DNA of 64,000 bases from Angiostrongylus vasorum (lineage: Eukaryota; Nematoda; Chromadorea; Rhabditida; Metastrongylidae): positions 124,001-188,000 of the forward strand of contig JADANN010000185.1 of the NCBI GenBank assembly GCA_018806985.1, written 5' to 3'. Position numbers and translations under genes: made by a program. A model generated the notes under the pieces. The model made no database searches, was not told the DNA's origin, and worked only from the letters and a program-made list of their open reading frames with translations. Shown here piece after piece: positions 22,323-33,800 of this stretch. How positions within the stretch are numbered: position 1 is the stretch's first letter; every line of letters begins with the position of its first letter.

Positions 22323-24596
22323 TGGAAGCACAGAACGTCATTTGCTGATGTAGCGAATCAGTGGATTGCTTCTTCCGAAACAACCTTTAAGTCAATCTTC
22401 TGACCGTTGATGACTAGGGCTTGATTCATCCTTTTGCTCATTGATTGTAGAGCACCACTAGATGCGCACGTTCAACATAGGACACATACGACTTCAGCTG
22501 TTATATGCCACTAATTCCGAAATTTTGCACGAGTGTCACCCATCCCTCCATCCACAGTTTATACGTGTATGCATGTTGCTCTGCGAAGGCGTCCCAACAT
22601 TTCGTATATACATATATCCCATAGAATTTATACCCCTTCATCTCATGTAAGCATTCAAACTGAAGCCTTTGAAAGGTGTGGCACCTTTGAAAGAATGTTT
22701 ATTTGACCGCGCTCAGTACAAGTGAAGAGCATCATCCTTCCCAATTGGTGCCTGACCTGTTTAAGAGGGTGGAAAGACTGTCTTTACATAACAGTAGGTC
22801 TTATAAGTCACCACATTTGGTAAGAATGCGTTCCATACTATGCGATGCATCATATACGATGCATGCCACGGTTTGTGATGAGAGGGAATTTTCACAATTT
22901 GCCGTCTGTATCATTTCCCTTTCTTTCTTTAGTAAACAGAGAAAATAAAATTGGATATTGAGCCGTTCCACATGATGAAGCAACGTTTTATTTGAGCCGT
23001 AAATCACTTCCCTTTGTTGTTTTTTTTTAGGAATGTTTAGAGAAGAACCACGTACGAAATGCGAGAAGTTCTTGTACCTTTTCACAAAGTCTATTCCTAT
23101 CGTTAATATTTAATTTCATGCTTGAGTGGTTTAGGAACTGTCGAGAGGCATTGAAAATATGTGCTTGATAGAATAATCATATCCGTTCCTAGTTCAAACC
23201 TCTCCAGCGTCAATGATGTTCATCAGTCTCCAAAATTTTCTTCAGTAAGTAGAAGTGAATGTCGCTCGGCAATTCACAAAATTTCTGCATAGTAGGCTTT
23301 TATTTGTCTGTGACGTTTTCTGAAACTTTGAACAGGTGACTTCTGAGAAATACAATTAGAGAACTTTGCAAGATACTTCCGTCAGCACGTTTGCTGCCTT
23401 AAGGAAGAGCTCACACTATATGAAGCTTTCATCGAATTCCAGTCTCATGACAGTTCACGGACAAGCAGTTTCATGCCGAACTTTCTTTCCACGCCGAAAC
23501 ATTCGAAGGCTTAGTCACCGTTGTAAAAGCATCAGCGTCTTTATGACGTTTTAATGAAGGTGAATAAGAAGCGCTTATTGTTTCAATGAATTTCTGACCA
23601 ACGAGAAATTCCGTTACAAGATTCTGCTCGCACTTTCCATACACTATCGTAATCAATGAGAGAAGGTTATTGGAGAAACAGATTCCACTGCTATCATCGT
23701 TTTAGTTCAATAGTGGTATGATGGTCTATGTCGAAAAATTATTATAGGTACAGTGTTTATTGCATTCTACTTCTACACTGAAGTAATTAATACTTTTTTC
23801 AGGTATTCTTCATTCCTTTTCCTAGTGTTCCTAGCAGCGGAAAAAATGAGACATAGCAATATTGCCAATAAATATTACGCGTGACGAAACAAAAATACGG
23901 TACTGTTAACACATCAGCCCTCTAACGAGGTTTTCACAATCGATAAAGAAACTTGAATAGGCTCCTCCGTATTGCTCTAAGGGATTTGTGAGCGACAAGC
24001 AGTTTCGCACGAGTTTTTCGCTTCGCCAGCCGTAAGAGTTATATCTCCATTCCTTCGAGCAGTGGTTTTTGGAGCAGCAAACACCACCTTTCTAGGACTC
24101 CGTCCATTACCAGATCGAGATAATCGCCTTGCGATTTCCCTGCTACCGTTTCGATTTTCAAATCTTTTTTACTGGAGCGGAAGGGGTCGGGATAGCTGAA
24201 CGGGCTATGCTGCCTGCTATCATTTCACCTCTGATGACTTTGAGAAGGACCTCATCTCAAGAGGAAAAAGGATATATCAAACAGTGTGCAACCGTTTCAA
24301 CAACGATGTCGAGTGGATCGCTGAGAGCGCAATCTTAAAGTGAATTGCTGTGATGGACTTTCGGAGGCATGAAAAATGTAATATTGTGGGTGAGCTCCGG
24401 AAAGAAATGTTTATGGTAAAAAAAGATATCTTTTTCGTGTCGGCTAGAATGCGTTACTTTTCTTTGATCTTTCTGATGAGACCAGGGGAATGGTTGAAAG
24501 AAGAATGAACGACTGTGGAAAAAGCGACAGTGCAGTATCGAACAGAATGGTGTTCCTTACACACTGTTCAGAGAAGGGTTACAGTGAAAATGAAAT

Positions 24597-24925
24597 ACTT
24601 TTTTCGGAGTTTCGCTTGTTTATCCGTTGTGGTTCTCTGGAGTCGCGAGATAAAGGTCAGCCTAGTCAAAGTCTTCTTCAGGTCGTCACCAACATATGCT
24701 CTCCCCGCATTTGTGGATCACACGGAGATTTGGCACCATGCGAGTAGTTTGATATCAGTCCGGTAATGGATCAAGGTATTGGATTACTCTTAGCTGGGCT
24801 CCCTAATGGAAACGTCGGACTTCTTCTCAGCCTGGGGGGGCCCCGCCGGAGGGTGATTCCCTCGTTGAACATCGCAGCCGACACCCACGAACACCTCCCA
24901 GCGACGATGCGGCGGTAAACCATCA
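24597..24925 (-). mobile_element. R2 repeat, tail lost
   Basis: On the minus strand it has TCGCTGGGAGGTGTTCGTGG, GCCCAGCTAAGAGTAATCCA and CAAATCTCCGTGTGATCCAC. The RTE-like tail present at 35.5 and 60.8 kb is deleted here; the sequence passes from CGAAACTCCGAAAA straight into flank. Confidence 0.7.
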
Positions 24926-25599
24926 GGAGGACACCTTGTGTGTGTTGAGAACACTTTGTACACGCTACCGTAATTAGAGAGCTCCTGTTGAAAAATATTT
25001 CACTGTTTGTCACTTCAGCTGTCGCGTGAGTAGCTTACATCGTTATTGCCATCAAGCCGTAGTGTTTCGGAAAAGGAAATTTTAGACTCTCTACTACTTC
25101 CTCGCTCGCAAATTGTGATAGACGACTTTCGACCTCATCGAGCCGTATCGAATTTAGATTCTTTCCTCAGTAAAACATTTCCACTTCACTTGGCACCGCC
25201 TTATTGCCACGCACTTGCGTCGGCTTCAGAAAATTACAGAAGCGGATCTTCTTAACGCAATGGAAAACATCAGTCGATCCAATTTTCGAAGAAACTACAC
25301 GACTCAATTGGCGCCGTATTAATGCAGCGGTCGAAAGAGGTGAGGGATTTTACTCAATTCCAATGCGGAAGAAAACTCCGCAAGAAATATTCTGACAAAG
25401 AATTTCGTCTTTACGTATAAATCGATGTCACCGTCAGCTCCACCAAGCCATCGGTCATAGTATTACAAACTTCCAGAGGGAGAAAAAACAACAATAATTT
25501 CCGTGCTGTTTGAATTGCACTTTGAAGCGACAAGCAATTTCAACGCAAGGCTGTTCTCGTGTTCGCAATTTGTTTTGTTGATCGGGAAATTTTAGGAAA

Positions 25600-26590
25600 A
25601 AATGTTAATAGTTATTAAAGGCCCAGTTGGTCATATGAATTCTCCAATTTTCCTTCTTATATGTTAATGACCTGTTATTTAAGTTTTCCTCGAAGAAGAA
25701 TTGCTTACTTTGATGGTGTCTTAGCAGTGCTAGAAAGGTAAGCAGCGCATTCTCGAAACAGGCTTTGGTTTCTCATCTTGTGCAAGAATAATATGCACGT
25801 TTTTCATTGCTAGTCATTTGAGTCTTCGTTAGTAAAGCAAGTGTAACGACACATTGACTGCAGATAAAAAAAGGAAGATCCAATTCGAAAGCCATCTATT
25901 GGCAAAAACTTCTGGTGTTTTAATTGTGAGCTCTTTGAACTTGGTGGAAATTAACAATACCGGGATAGATAATCTTGGTGGTAGTCCTTTAAGAGATAAC
26001 AGAACTTCGTACCCTCTCCTTCTGTTGGCGATAGCTTCTGTAGAACCTGCTATCCGTCGTGATCTTATCTATCGATGGTAGGCATTTGATTGTCTCCATT
26101 ATCCGTCACTAGTTAAACATGGTTTTATTGAGAATCACAGTGTTACCACACAGTAACACACACATCACAGTAAACATTTTTTTAAGGAACCATGGGTGTG
26201 GACCAAGGCTTCGTTTTGACGGCTGCTCTGTACTCTCATTATCATTCGCTAGCCACAAAGTCCTTGTCGTACAAGTTGATAGCGCCTTAAGGTCGCGGAA
26301 AAGTGTACTGTAATTTCAGGAACAGCAACACCGAAAAATGAAAAACTTTGATCCTCTACTTTGAAGTATAAGCTGCCTGCTGTCACCGTTGTACTAACAA
26401 TAGTAGAATCTACCATGGATTGCCTCCAGGTGACATGAAGGCAATAGACGGTGACCTAACACTCCTGTTCATTTCGCTTAGTTAGTAAACAGTAACTTGG
26501 TCACAAAGTGAATCCCCGCAATTCATTGATGGTGTTTGGAAAAATTTATCCTGCACTTCTCCATTAGACATTTTCCACCCTCTACAATCG
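25600..26590. other. No gene recognised
   Basis: Single-copy sequence between the duplicated flank and a SINE. Open frames at 25,854-26,081 and 26,119-26,313 have no motif, signal peptide or convincing splice sites. Confidence 0.3.
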
Positions 26591-26596
26591 AAACCG

Positions 26597-26880
26597 AAGG
26601 GCGTATTTAGCGCAGTGGTTAAAGGCGCCCTGTAATGCACTCGTGATCGATCCTATGCCCCAGGCTCACCTAGTCTTCCATTCCTCCGGGGTCGGAAAAC
26701 TAGAATTAGACATGTCTAAGGGGATGGCAGCACCGGTTCGACACGTCGACAGGCCACCGTAAGGCATTGAATAGGCCAGATATGCATCCAGTCACCTCTA
26801 ACAATGCTTAATGAATTCGAATGCAAGGCGCATTCTGAAAGGGATTGACCAACGCTGAGAGCTTTATCCTTTTTTTTGTG
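26597..26880 (+). mobile_element. SINE-B, near full length
   Basis: The head GGGCGTATTTAGCGCAGTGG carries a good A box. A degenerate B box follows (GTGATCGATCC). The body has CCAGGCTCACC and GACATGTCTAAGGGGATGGC. The tail has ATGCATCCAGTCACCTCTAA, GAATTCGAATGCAAGGCGCA and a final GCTTTATCCTTTTTTTTG. Confidence 0.8.
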
Positions 26881-26974
26881 GTCGAAACTACTACTTATGC
26901 GCTATTCTTTACAATACAGCAGTCGTTTTTTGTGAACAATATTTTCCAGCCAACACTTCGAGGTGATCAGTCGC

Positions 26975-27448
26975 CTAAGTTGTGGAGAATTCATCTTGCA
27001 TGACTAAAATAGCAACTGATTTAACTGCTGGACAGTTCAAAGAGAGATCACCCTCGTCTACAAGAACAGTCTTTAAAGGGAGAAAAAAAGGCAATGTAGT
27101 GAGAAGAGAGATCAATAACGGAGGCAATCGATCAACATCCGTCCAATGAACAACCACATTCTGTTGGGTGCGCTGTACGGCGGCTAATTTTCTGCCGCTC
27201 TTGCGATGCATTACGATATAAGTGAGCTGTGCATCATACATGATGCACCTCGGCCAAGGTGCCCCCAATGAGTGGCCTTTCCCTTTTCTTGTGCTTTTTA
27301 CTCCATAATTTACTTTCTCTTTATGTTCCTTCCAAAAAATCGTCGTGTTTTTCATATCCCTACGTGCCCTCTGTATTCTTCTATTTACGTTTCTATTTTC
27401 TTTCGGCATGTCCAATCCTTTACTGCTGATCACCTCGGTCCACGTCAA
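26975..27448 (-). other. Longest unassigned open frame (157 codons), no family recognised
   Basis: The minus-strand frame runs from MTWTEVISSKGLDMPKENRN to a stop near 26,975. It contains no motif I know, no signal peptide and no repeat. It crosses the GCATCATACATGATGCACCT palindrome seen elsewhere in repeats, which suggests chance openness in repeat DNA. Confidence 0.2.
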
Positions 27449-27589
27449 GCTACGTTACCGTAAAGCATCTGGTAAAGTTCTGTAAAACCTGCAATCTTTG
27501 ATTTGGTATCTATACATGTTTTTCTTTATTTCGTAACCCGTCATCAAATGTACCCTGCAAACCCCAGCACTCTTTGCAGTCGATTCGTT

Positions 27590-28920
27590 TTCCTTTGCAT
27601 TCCTTATGCACATAGCTCCACGAACATTTCACCGTTCACCGTGTTCTTGACGAGCACACACAAGTTTGTTATTCTGCATTTTTATTCGCTTAAAAAAGCC
27701 GGCATTTCGGCCAGCGTAACGTTTTCAGAGCCTTAAAATGTCAGTGTTACTGCAATCTACCCACCCAAACACCTCCATAACCAAAACAGACAAGCAGGAT
27801 ACCAACACTTCAATCGCATTCGGAACAAAGTATCTTCGCGTGCTCGCCGCTTTCTGTGAGTCTTCTACTGAGTATTTGTAGTGGACACCAACCGCACAAG
27901 GTTCACACGGATGCGTAATGTGCCTCTCTCACATTAAAACATCACTGTTAAATGTGTGAGATCACGTGTGGTAACGAAAAATTCCTCCTTGCTGTTCATT
28001 CTCGGATTGTTGGAGTCCATCGATAACGCTTCGAGTCGAGAGTTTTGCGTCCTGCTCCTGCCATCCTCGATTCTTGAGCGAGAATGGTAACGTCTGCTTC
28101 AGATTTCTTCCGGTTATTTCTGTGTGCCTTATGCGCGTGTAGTGGAGTATTTTGTTCAAGTTTACAGCCTAGGTGTTCTTTTAGAAGAATGCAAAGTGGT
28201 CTTCCCGCTTCGCCGACGTATTTTTGTCCAAACGCTTAACGAGAGGTCACTGTCACTCGTCATAGTGGAAATTATGCAAATGCTCGTTTCGCATAGACGT
28301 TCATAGAAGCGGTTACGAACTATCTAGCGTCATAAAGAGTTCGTTGAATACCCAATCATTTCTACCGGATTCGCTAAACCCCCCTTCTTGAGCAACTTTT
28401 TACAGTTGCATCTGTTTCGTTGGTAATTAAGAACAAAATGAACGGAACCTTATTCTCTCGAGAATTACCGTTTGGATGCGTGGTTTCTTCTCTACATTTA
28501 CCCCGAGGAGCTACAGTTTCGCCGAAAATGAAAATGGCTCGTTGTCACATCATTTGTATGGAATCTTCCTTCTGCCTTTTCCTGTGCACACGCTGAGAGC
28601 TGTTCGGTACATATTTCTTACAAGCGCCCTTTTTCGTGTGAGAGGGGGTGAGAGGAGAGTTAAGGAACAAATATGTTTTTTTTTACTTGGCTTTCGGCTC
28701 TGCTTCATGATGTAGCCGTTTTGGTATTTGTTAATTTCAACGATAAGAAATGAAAGTCAGCTTTCTTACCGTTCCTCCCAGGTGAAACTAATGTACTCTA
28801 ACTATTCATTCAGTAATTCAAAACATTTGTCCATTTGCTCTTGTATGGAGCAATGACAAGACAGTCTTCTATGTATCTACGGTAGAGTAATTCCTGTAGA
28901 TTTCAAGGGTTGTTTCGGCT
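27590..28920 (-). mobile_element. Penelope-like element remnant, inverted duplicate
   Basis: Inverted counterpart of 12,290-13,425, with the same RT-end and endonuclease scraps on the minus strand. The endonuclease start lies near 28,230 and the ILAQES equivalent near 28,080. Unlike the left arm it keeps the terminal repeat beyond the endonuclease (27,590-27,960). This includes GGTGTCCACTACAAATACTC on the minus strand and a degraded CTGAAAA...CCGAAA core near 27,690-27,725. Confidence 0.75.
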
Positions 28921-29034
28921 ACTGCTTGGGGATTTCGTCTATTTTATGGATGTCGTAGAACGGCCGCAGTCGAGTCGATTGTTCTTTGTAATCTTGAAGA
29001 GAGCCGAGCAGGGCGTTTCCATGTGTAAAGGAGA

Positions 29035-29105
29035 GCGTTGGGAATGGCTCGAACCAGCATCTACCTTTCTTGTGATCCGCATCACTTACCACTGCGCTGT
29101 CCTTG
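29035..29105 (-). mobile_element. SINE-C, tRNA-like head
   Basis: On the minus strand, GACAGCGCAGTGGTAAGTG (A box) and GCTGGTTCGAGCC (B box) are separated by about 45 bases. It is the inverted duplicate of 12,160-12,240. Confidence 0.6.
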
Positions 29106-29596
29106 CTGTAAATATATATATGAGGTTGGACTGGTCTCTCTCTTTTCTATATACATATATAAAGCTTAACTGGTCAGAAGAAAATTTTCGCTCGTTTCTT
29201 TCCCTAGGGCAGAGCTTTTCCTTCACAGTATCCTCTACGGTGTCAGCGTTAGATAAGCTATCGAATTACTGCAAAAAGTTCTGCGAAAACCCACTTTGGG
29301 CCAAAACGAGCGATTGAAAATGAAATGCATCATATACGATGCACCTCGGCCTGTTTGCTTTAATATGCCTGAATTGTATATGACGCGCTTCGTCTGCAAT
29401 GCGTTGAAGTGCAATTTAGAACACCAAATTTACGCTAATGATGGTGAGTTGGTGAGACTATGAAATTTATTACAATTCTCTTCAAAATATAGCTTAACAC
29501 GTGGGATATATGGATTCTATGGCGTCATCACTCAATTCCTCTTTTTTCTTCATCGCAAAGAATTCGTAAAAAATAACTGACCGAAGCTTACAATCA

Positions 29597-29845
29597 TTGA
29601 AATATCCGGTGCTGGCACTACCGGCCAAACTTAGTTATGACGAACTCTGTAAGGCTTTAGGTGGAGAAGGTTACTTCGTGAGAAGCGTTCCGAAGAGCAG
29701 AGAGGCGTTATCGGCGGTACTACTTCAGCGTTTTTCGTTGTTCTCCAGAAATATTTCCTGTGCTTTCTATAATAAGAAGTATAAACAAACTCATAGAAAA
29801 TTGCTAACATGTCCATTTTCACATTCTTTAGTTATTAGTATCTGA
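29597..29845 (+). pseudogene. 2-hydroxyacyl-CoA lyase-like C-terminal fragment
   Basis: The plus-strand frame reads YPVLALPAKLSYDELCKALG, then GGEGYFVRSVPKSREALSAV. It is the duplicate of the fragment at 11,395-11,643. It matches the C-terminal cofactor domain of 2-hydroxyacyl-CoA lyases, but no adjoining exons are present. It may be an exon captured by the repeat before SD-C duplicated. Confidence 0.5.
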
Positions 29846-29879
29846 AGCCTCATCATTCCGTCCTTCACCGATCAACGAC

Positions 29880-30300
29880 TCTAAGCAATACTGTGTTGAC
29901 GACAGAAGAAGAACGGTTGTTAAGTTACTTCTCTAGGATTTTTGCTAGGACAGGAAAGTGCACCGTCTTCTCTGTAGAACCTCGTATACCAAGTTCTTAG
30001 AACCAAGTCCACATAGAAGGCTTCAACTTCTTCTTCGTCATAGTATTGTGTTGGCGCGTAAACGCCAAAGCCGAAGCAGTAGAGTACAATCCTCTTAAAC
30101 TAGAACGCACCCACACATGCGTGCATGAATACGCATCGTAAATACAGAAGTCATGTGAGGAATCGGCCCAGCAGAAACAGGGGGATCCATCTACTAGATC
30201 CACCTGCGTGTCAGTGAAGCAGAGGTCGCTTTTAGACCGTGATTATTCCCCCTATCCGCCACCTGAGGACGCGCAGCAACATTGCCTCGCGACTAACCGG
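29880..30300 (-). mobile_element. RTE retrotransposon 5' fragment
   Basis: On the minus strand, 30,300-30,070 resembles the RTE leader at 13,560-13,770: AAGCGACCTCTGCTTCACTG, CAGGTGGATCTAGTAGATGG and CATGCGTGTGGGTGCGTTCT-like segments. It then passes into an endonuclease scrap with GAAGCCTTCTATGTGGACTT. The middle of the endonuclease is missing. Confidence 0.55.
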
Positions 30301-30510
30301 CATGAGATCAATCATATGAGTGAGATCTATGTGATCAGTTTATAGAAACATATAAACAAATATATCTATTATTTACCTCAAGGTTTATAGAAGGTCAGTG
30401 TTTTGAGTTACTAAGAGATACTGGATAATAATTCAACAGCCCAGGCAGATATTTCTTGATCAGCCCTCTTCAAAAGCAACTTCATAGCTGTGCTTGCCTT
30501 GTAGGACATG

Positions 30511-30573
30511 AAGGGTACATGGTAGGATTTTGGCTGCCTACCACAGGATTTGTAAAAATCTTACCATGTACCT
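30511..30573. other. Stem-loop
   Basis: ACATGGTAGGATTTT pairs with AAAATCTTACCATGT (14 of 15 positions plus a G-T pair) across a loop of about 30 bases that contains GGCTGCCTACCACAGG. It lies just outside the left edge of the duplicated flank at 30,595. It may be a small hairpin transposon or a breakpoint scar. Confidence 0.5.
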
Positions 30574-30756
30574 GGAAAACTTGGCTTGACGACTGCTGAG
30601 CTGGAAAAGAAACTATTTCTTTTAAAATATTGTTCTTTCCAGTACTAGTTTTCGTCAAGGGAACAAGATACCACGGGTATTAACATGTTTAAAGTTCATA
30701 AATTTAGGCTTCAAGTTTCAACTATTTCTATTACAAGAGCAATGTTTTGTCTTTAA

Positions 30757-30854
30757 CAACTGGTCCTGCTGCACATCCGAACACTAGTTATGGTGAAAAG
30801 AGAAAGCAGCAACGGACGTGCCATAACATTCGCCATGTTTGCCGCACTAGTCAT
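30757..30854 (-). pseudogene. Signal-peptide exon of a truncated secreted-protein gene copy
   Basis: The minus strand begins MTSAANMANVMARPLLLSLF, like the intact first exons. A two-base deletion after ITS shifts the frame before the VFGC cleavage region. The splice donor context CCAG-GTGTTA has become CCAGTTGTTA. The other exons are lost at the 30,595 breakpoint. It is clearly dead. Confidence 0.7.
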
Positions 30855-33800
30855 TATTAGGAGAATCACACCTGAGGATAATTGGATGGTAGTAACTATT
30901 CGCATGTTCATTTGAAGAGAAGATTTCTTGCTTTCTGTAAGGTTGTGGAGAAATCGGTGATTGATTTCTACTAAAAATTTGTACTCAGTGGTCGCAAAGC
31001 AGGTATTAGGAATCTACTTAACACTTCTAAGGCAAAAAGAAATTTCCTCAAATGCGTCATATTCATTACGGTCGACCTTGGCGTTGGCGACTCTGCTCAA
31101 AGAAATCGGCAAATGAGGTGCAACGTATGCCAGGCGTTGAACGAGAACGACGTGTGAGGTCGATTGTTCATTCCATCGAATGCGCTGATTTCTCAACTAC
31201 TATAGTTCAAATTGGGTGTCGGCCATGTGATTTATATTGCTGTGACAAAAAATTTTAACTTTTCCCACAAATGGGGAAATGCAGAATCGGCAAAACGGCA
31301 TCGTGAAAGATGCACTTTAGGGAGAAAGTCCATCCCTAGATTTATCGAATCACAGAAAGGAAACACAGCTTTCCTCAAGCACCACTCGATCGGCAAATAC
31401 CAAAAAAGCCGAAATCGCATTCATTTAGCCACTATCGTTTTATTTCGAATTCACTGTGCTAACCCTTTGCGACAAATGGGTTTGGTATCCCTAAGAAGCT
31501 CACCTGCAGAATTTCGCTAGATGATTAATGAACCGCGCTCTGAAAAAGAAACTACATGAGGGCATAAAGTGTTGTCATTTCGTGCTAATATCCTGCGCTA
31601 TGGTGAAACAGACGGTCTATTGAAGCGAAAAAGGAGACTGTCGGAGCAACAATGAGCTTGCGCTTTCTCTGGCACCTTTTTAAACTTCACAGACTTCCAA
31701 TAAAGGCAAAGTGTTTATGGAGCTCTGTTTGAGTTTCCGCTTACTTTCTTCGTGTGCGAGCAAAACAAATTTTGTTACTGAGCAGTTTTGACGGAGACAG
31801 TGGCCCTTTTCATCTGATGAGTAATTGCATACCATCAACGGGTTTTTTGAATAGGAAACGTATGGACAACGACCACTTACGAAACGCTAGACATTCTCAC
31901 ATGCTTTTCTGAGTCTCTTTCTGTTCATTTGGTGGTTGTGTGCGGAACACCTGTTGGAGCTGTGTATTGGCACCTATTCAAAAGAAGTGTTGCAAAAACA
32001 GCAACTCAATCCCACATTTTGGTTTCAAATTTCGCCCACGTCAATGAATGTTCACATGTCACTCAGTGATTGAAAGCAAACTCCTTCAAAAGTTTACCTG
32101 GCGACCAGTTGACTGAGAAGTTTACTAAATTCTCTCGATGACGTACAGAAAAGTCTAGGAATTCTCAGTAGGAAATTCTCGCTATCAAGCGATCAGCGTT
32201 TAAGACGACAAATGTGAGGCTTTTACTCAATTCCAATATGTAGGCAGAACTATTCATCACGTATTTCTGTCACAGAGTTTCTCGTCTTCGCACGTAAAAA
32301 ATCGAAAACATTGTCGGCCGTTTAATGACGCTTTCGTGAGAGATGAAGGAAGCTGAATAAGCACCTTCGTACAGTTTCGACGAATTTCCGAGCTATGATT
32401 AGTATCGCCACAAAATATTCCTTGTATTTTTGATACGCTACCGTAATCAGAAAGTCCGTTTTCATGAAAAAAATTCCGCCACACCAATTTCTCTGTGTAT
32501 CGCAGTGGGAAGTGGTGGACTGTAATAGACGCAGACATCGGTTCGGTTAAGTCTCCAGGGTTCCGGATGCTTTCAATTCCTCTCCGGCCCGCAAATAGTG
32601 CGTGTACGAGCCACTGTGAGTTATTTATAGGTCAAATACGCTTTAGTCACCCCTTACAAATCTTGTTAAAGTCGAGCGAATGCCGAATCCCATATGGATT
32701 AATCAAAACCGAATCTTTTTGTCTTTTTTATAACGAAATTTTCACCGCAGCAGTGCAAATGTTTTACATCGTTACCGGCTGAAACCGTGAAATTCTGAAA
32801 ACGCAGCCGCTTGGCATCCTTCTAGAAGAATGTGTTTATGGGTCATTCGCATTGACCTACTGCTAAGGTTTGACGACAATTCTGGTGAATTAGGAAATGA
32901 AGTTGTCTTTTTGCAAAGATAATATCAGACGCTCCATAGCCGTTCCATTAAGAATATCGAGTGGATCGTTGGAAGCGAGATCATGAATGAGTTGCTGTGA
33001 TGTACTTTATGAAGGGTGAGAAACTCCTTCTGTAGTTAGGTTTAGCAGAAAAATGTTCATTGAGAGATAGATATTTTATTCTTCTGACGAGAGCAGCTGA
33101 GGCAACGTGAGGATATCAAATAACCGTGAGAACAGTGATAGCGGAGGGTTGTCAGGGAAGATCGGTCGTTGAGGTGAAAATGAGGTGTTGCTGAGGGTTG
33201 TCGACACTGTTGAAGATAGATATATTTGGAACAAAGGACGTGGTTTGACGATGAACCAACTCAAAAGATTGCATCTTTCCAAACAAGGTTTAAATAAATC
33301 TGCGAACTGTTAATGAGTGGGGCTTGATCAATGTTTTTCTCCATTGATCGTAGAGCACCATAAGATGTACACGCTCGTCATATGACACGTACGATTTCAG
33401 TTGTTACTTACCTCCGCTTCCGAAGTTCCACCACACAATGTCAACACTCCTTCATCCACAGTTCAAATTAGTAACTGACCTGTCTACAAGGAGAGACACA
33501 CTGTCTTTACACATCAGTGGGTTTCACATTTTATTGGATTTGCTGAGAACGCATTGTATACTATACGATGCACCAAATACGATGCATGCCATGGTCTCTA
33601 ATGAAAGGGAATTTTCACAAAGTCTGTCTGAATTTCCTCACCTCTCCTTACCCCACAGAGAAAATGAAGCTGTTTATCCCTTTATTGATTTTTTTCAGAA
33701 ATGTTTAGAGAAGAACCACGTATGAAATGCGAGAAGATCTCGCACGTTTTAGTCAATTCCGGTTGTTAGTATTTTATTTGATGTTGGCAGGGTTTTACTA

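Larger units (their letters stand above)
19510..25600 (+). repeat. Duplicated upstream flank of gene copy 1
   Basis: This stretch 5' of the gene is collinear with 30,595-36,590 and 55,280-61,671. Examples are 21,400-21,440 with 32,480-32,530 and 57,000-57,040, and 24,020-24,200 with 34,620-34,800 and 59,920-60,100. No frame keeps its reading across the three copies, so I see no gene. It holds a TA microsatellite and an R2 copy. It probably includes the promoter region of the secreted-protein gene near 19.8-20.1 kb. Confidence 0.8.
27590..30110 (-). repeat. Inverted duplicate SD-C, right arm
   Basis: Matches 10,130-13,425 in reverse. The match is close: the lyase fragments at 11.5 and 29.7 kb differ at only a handful of codons. 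This arm lacks the insertion at 10,330-11,390. Confidence 0.7.

Noticed and set aside
24490..25395. Several open frames in the upstream flank, with similar ones at 35.5 and 60.2-61.5 kb
   Set aside because: The three copies differ by many small insertions and deletions that break every frame, and the longest lie in R2 repeats.
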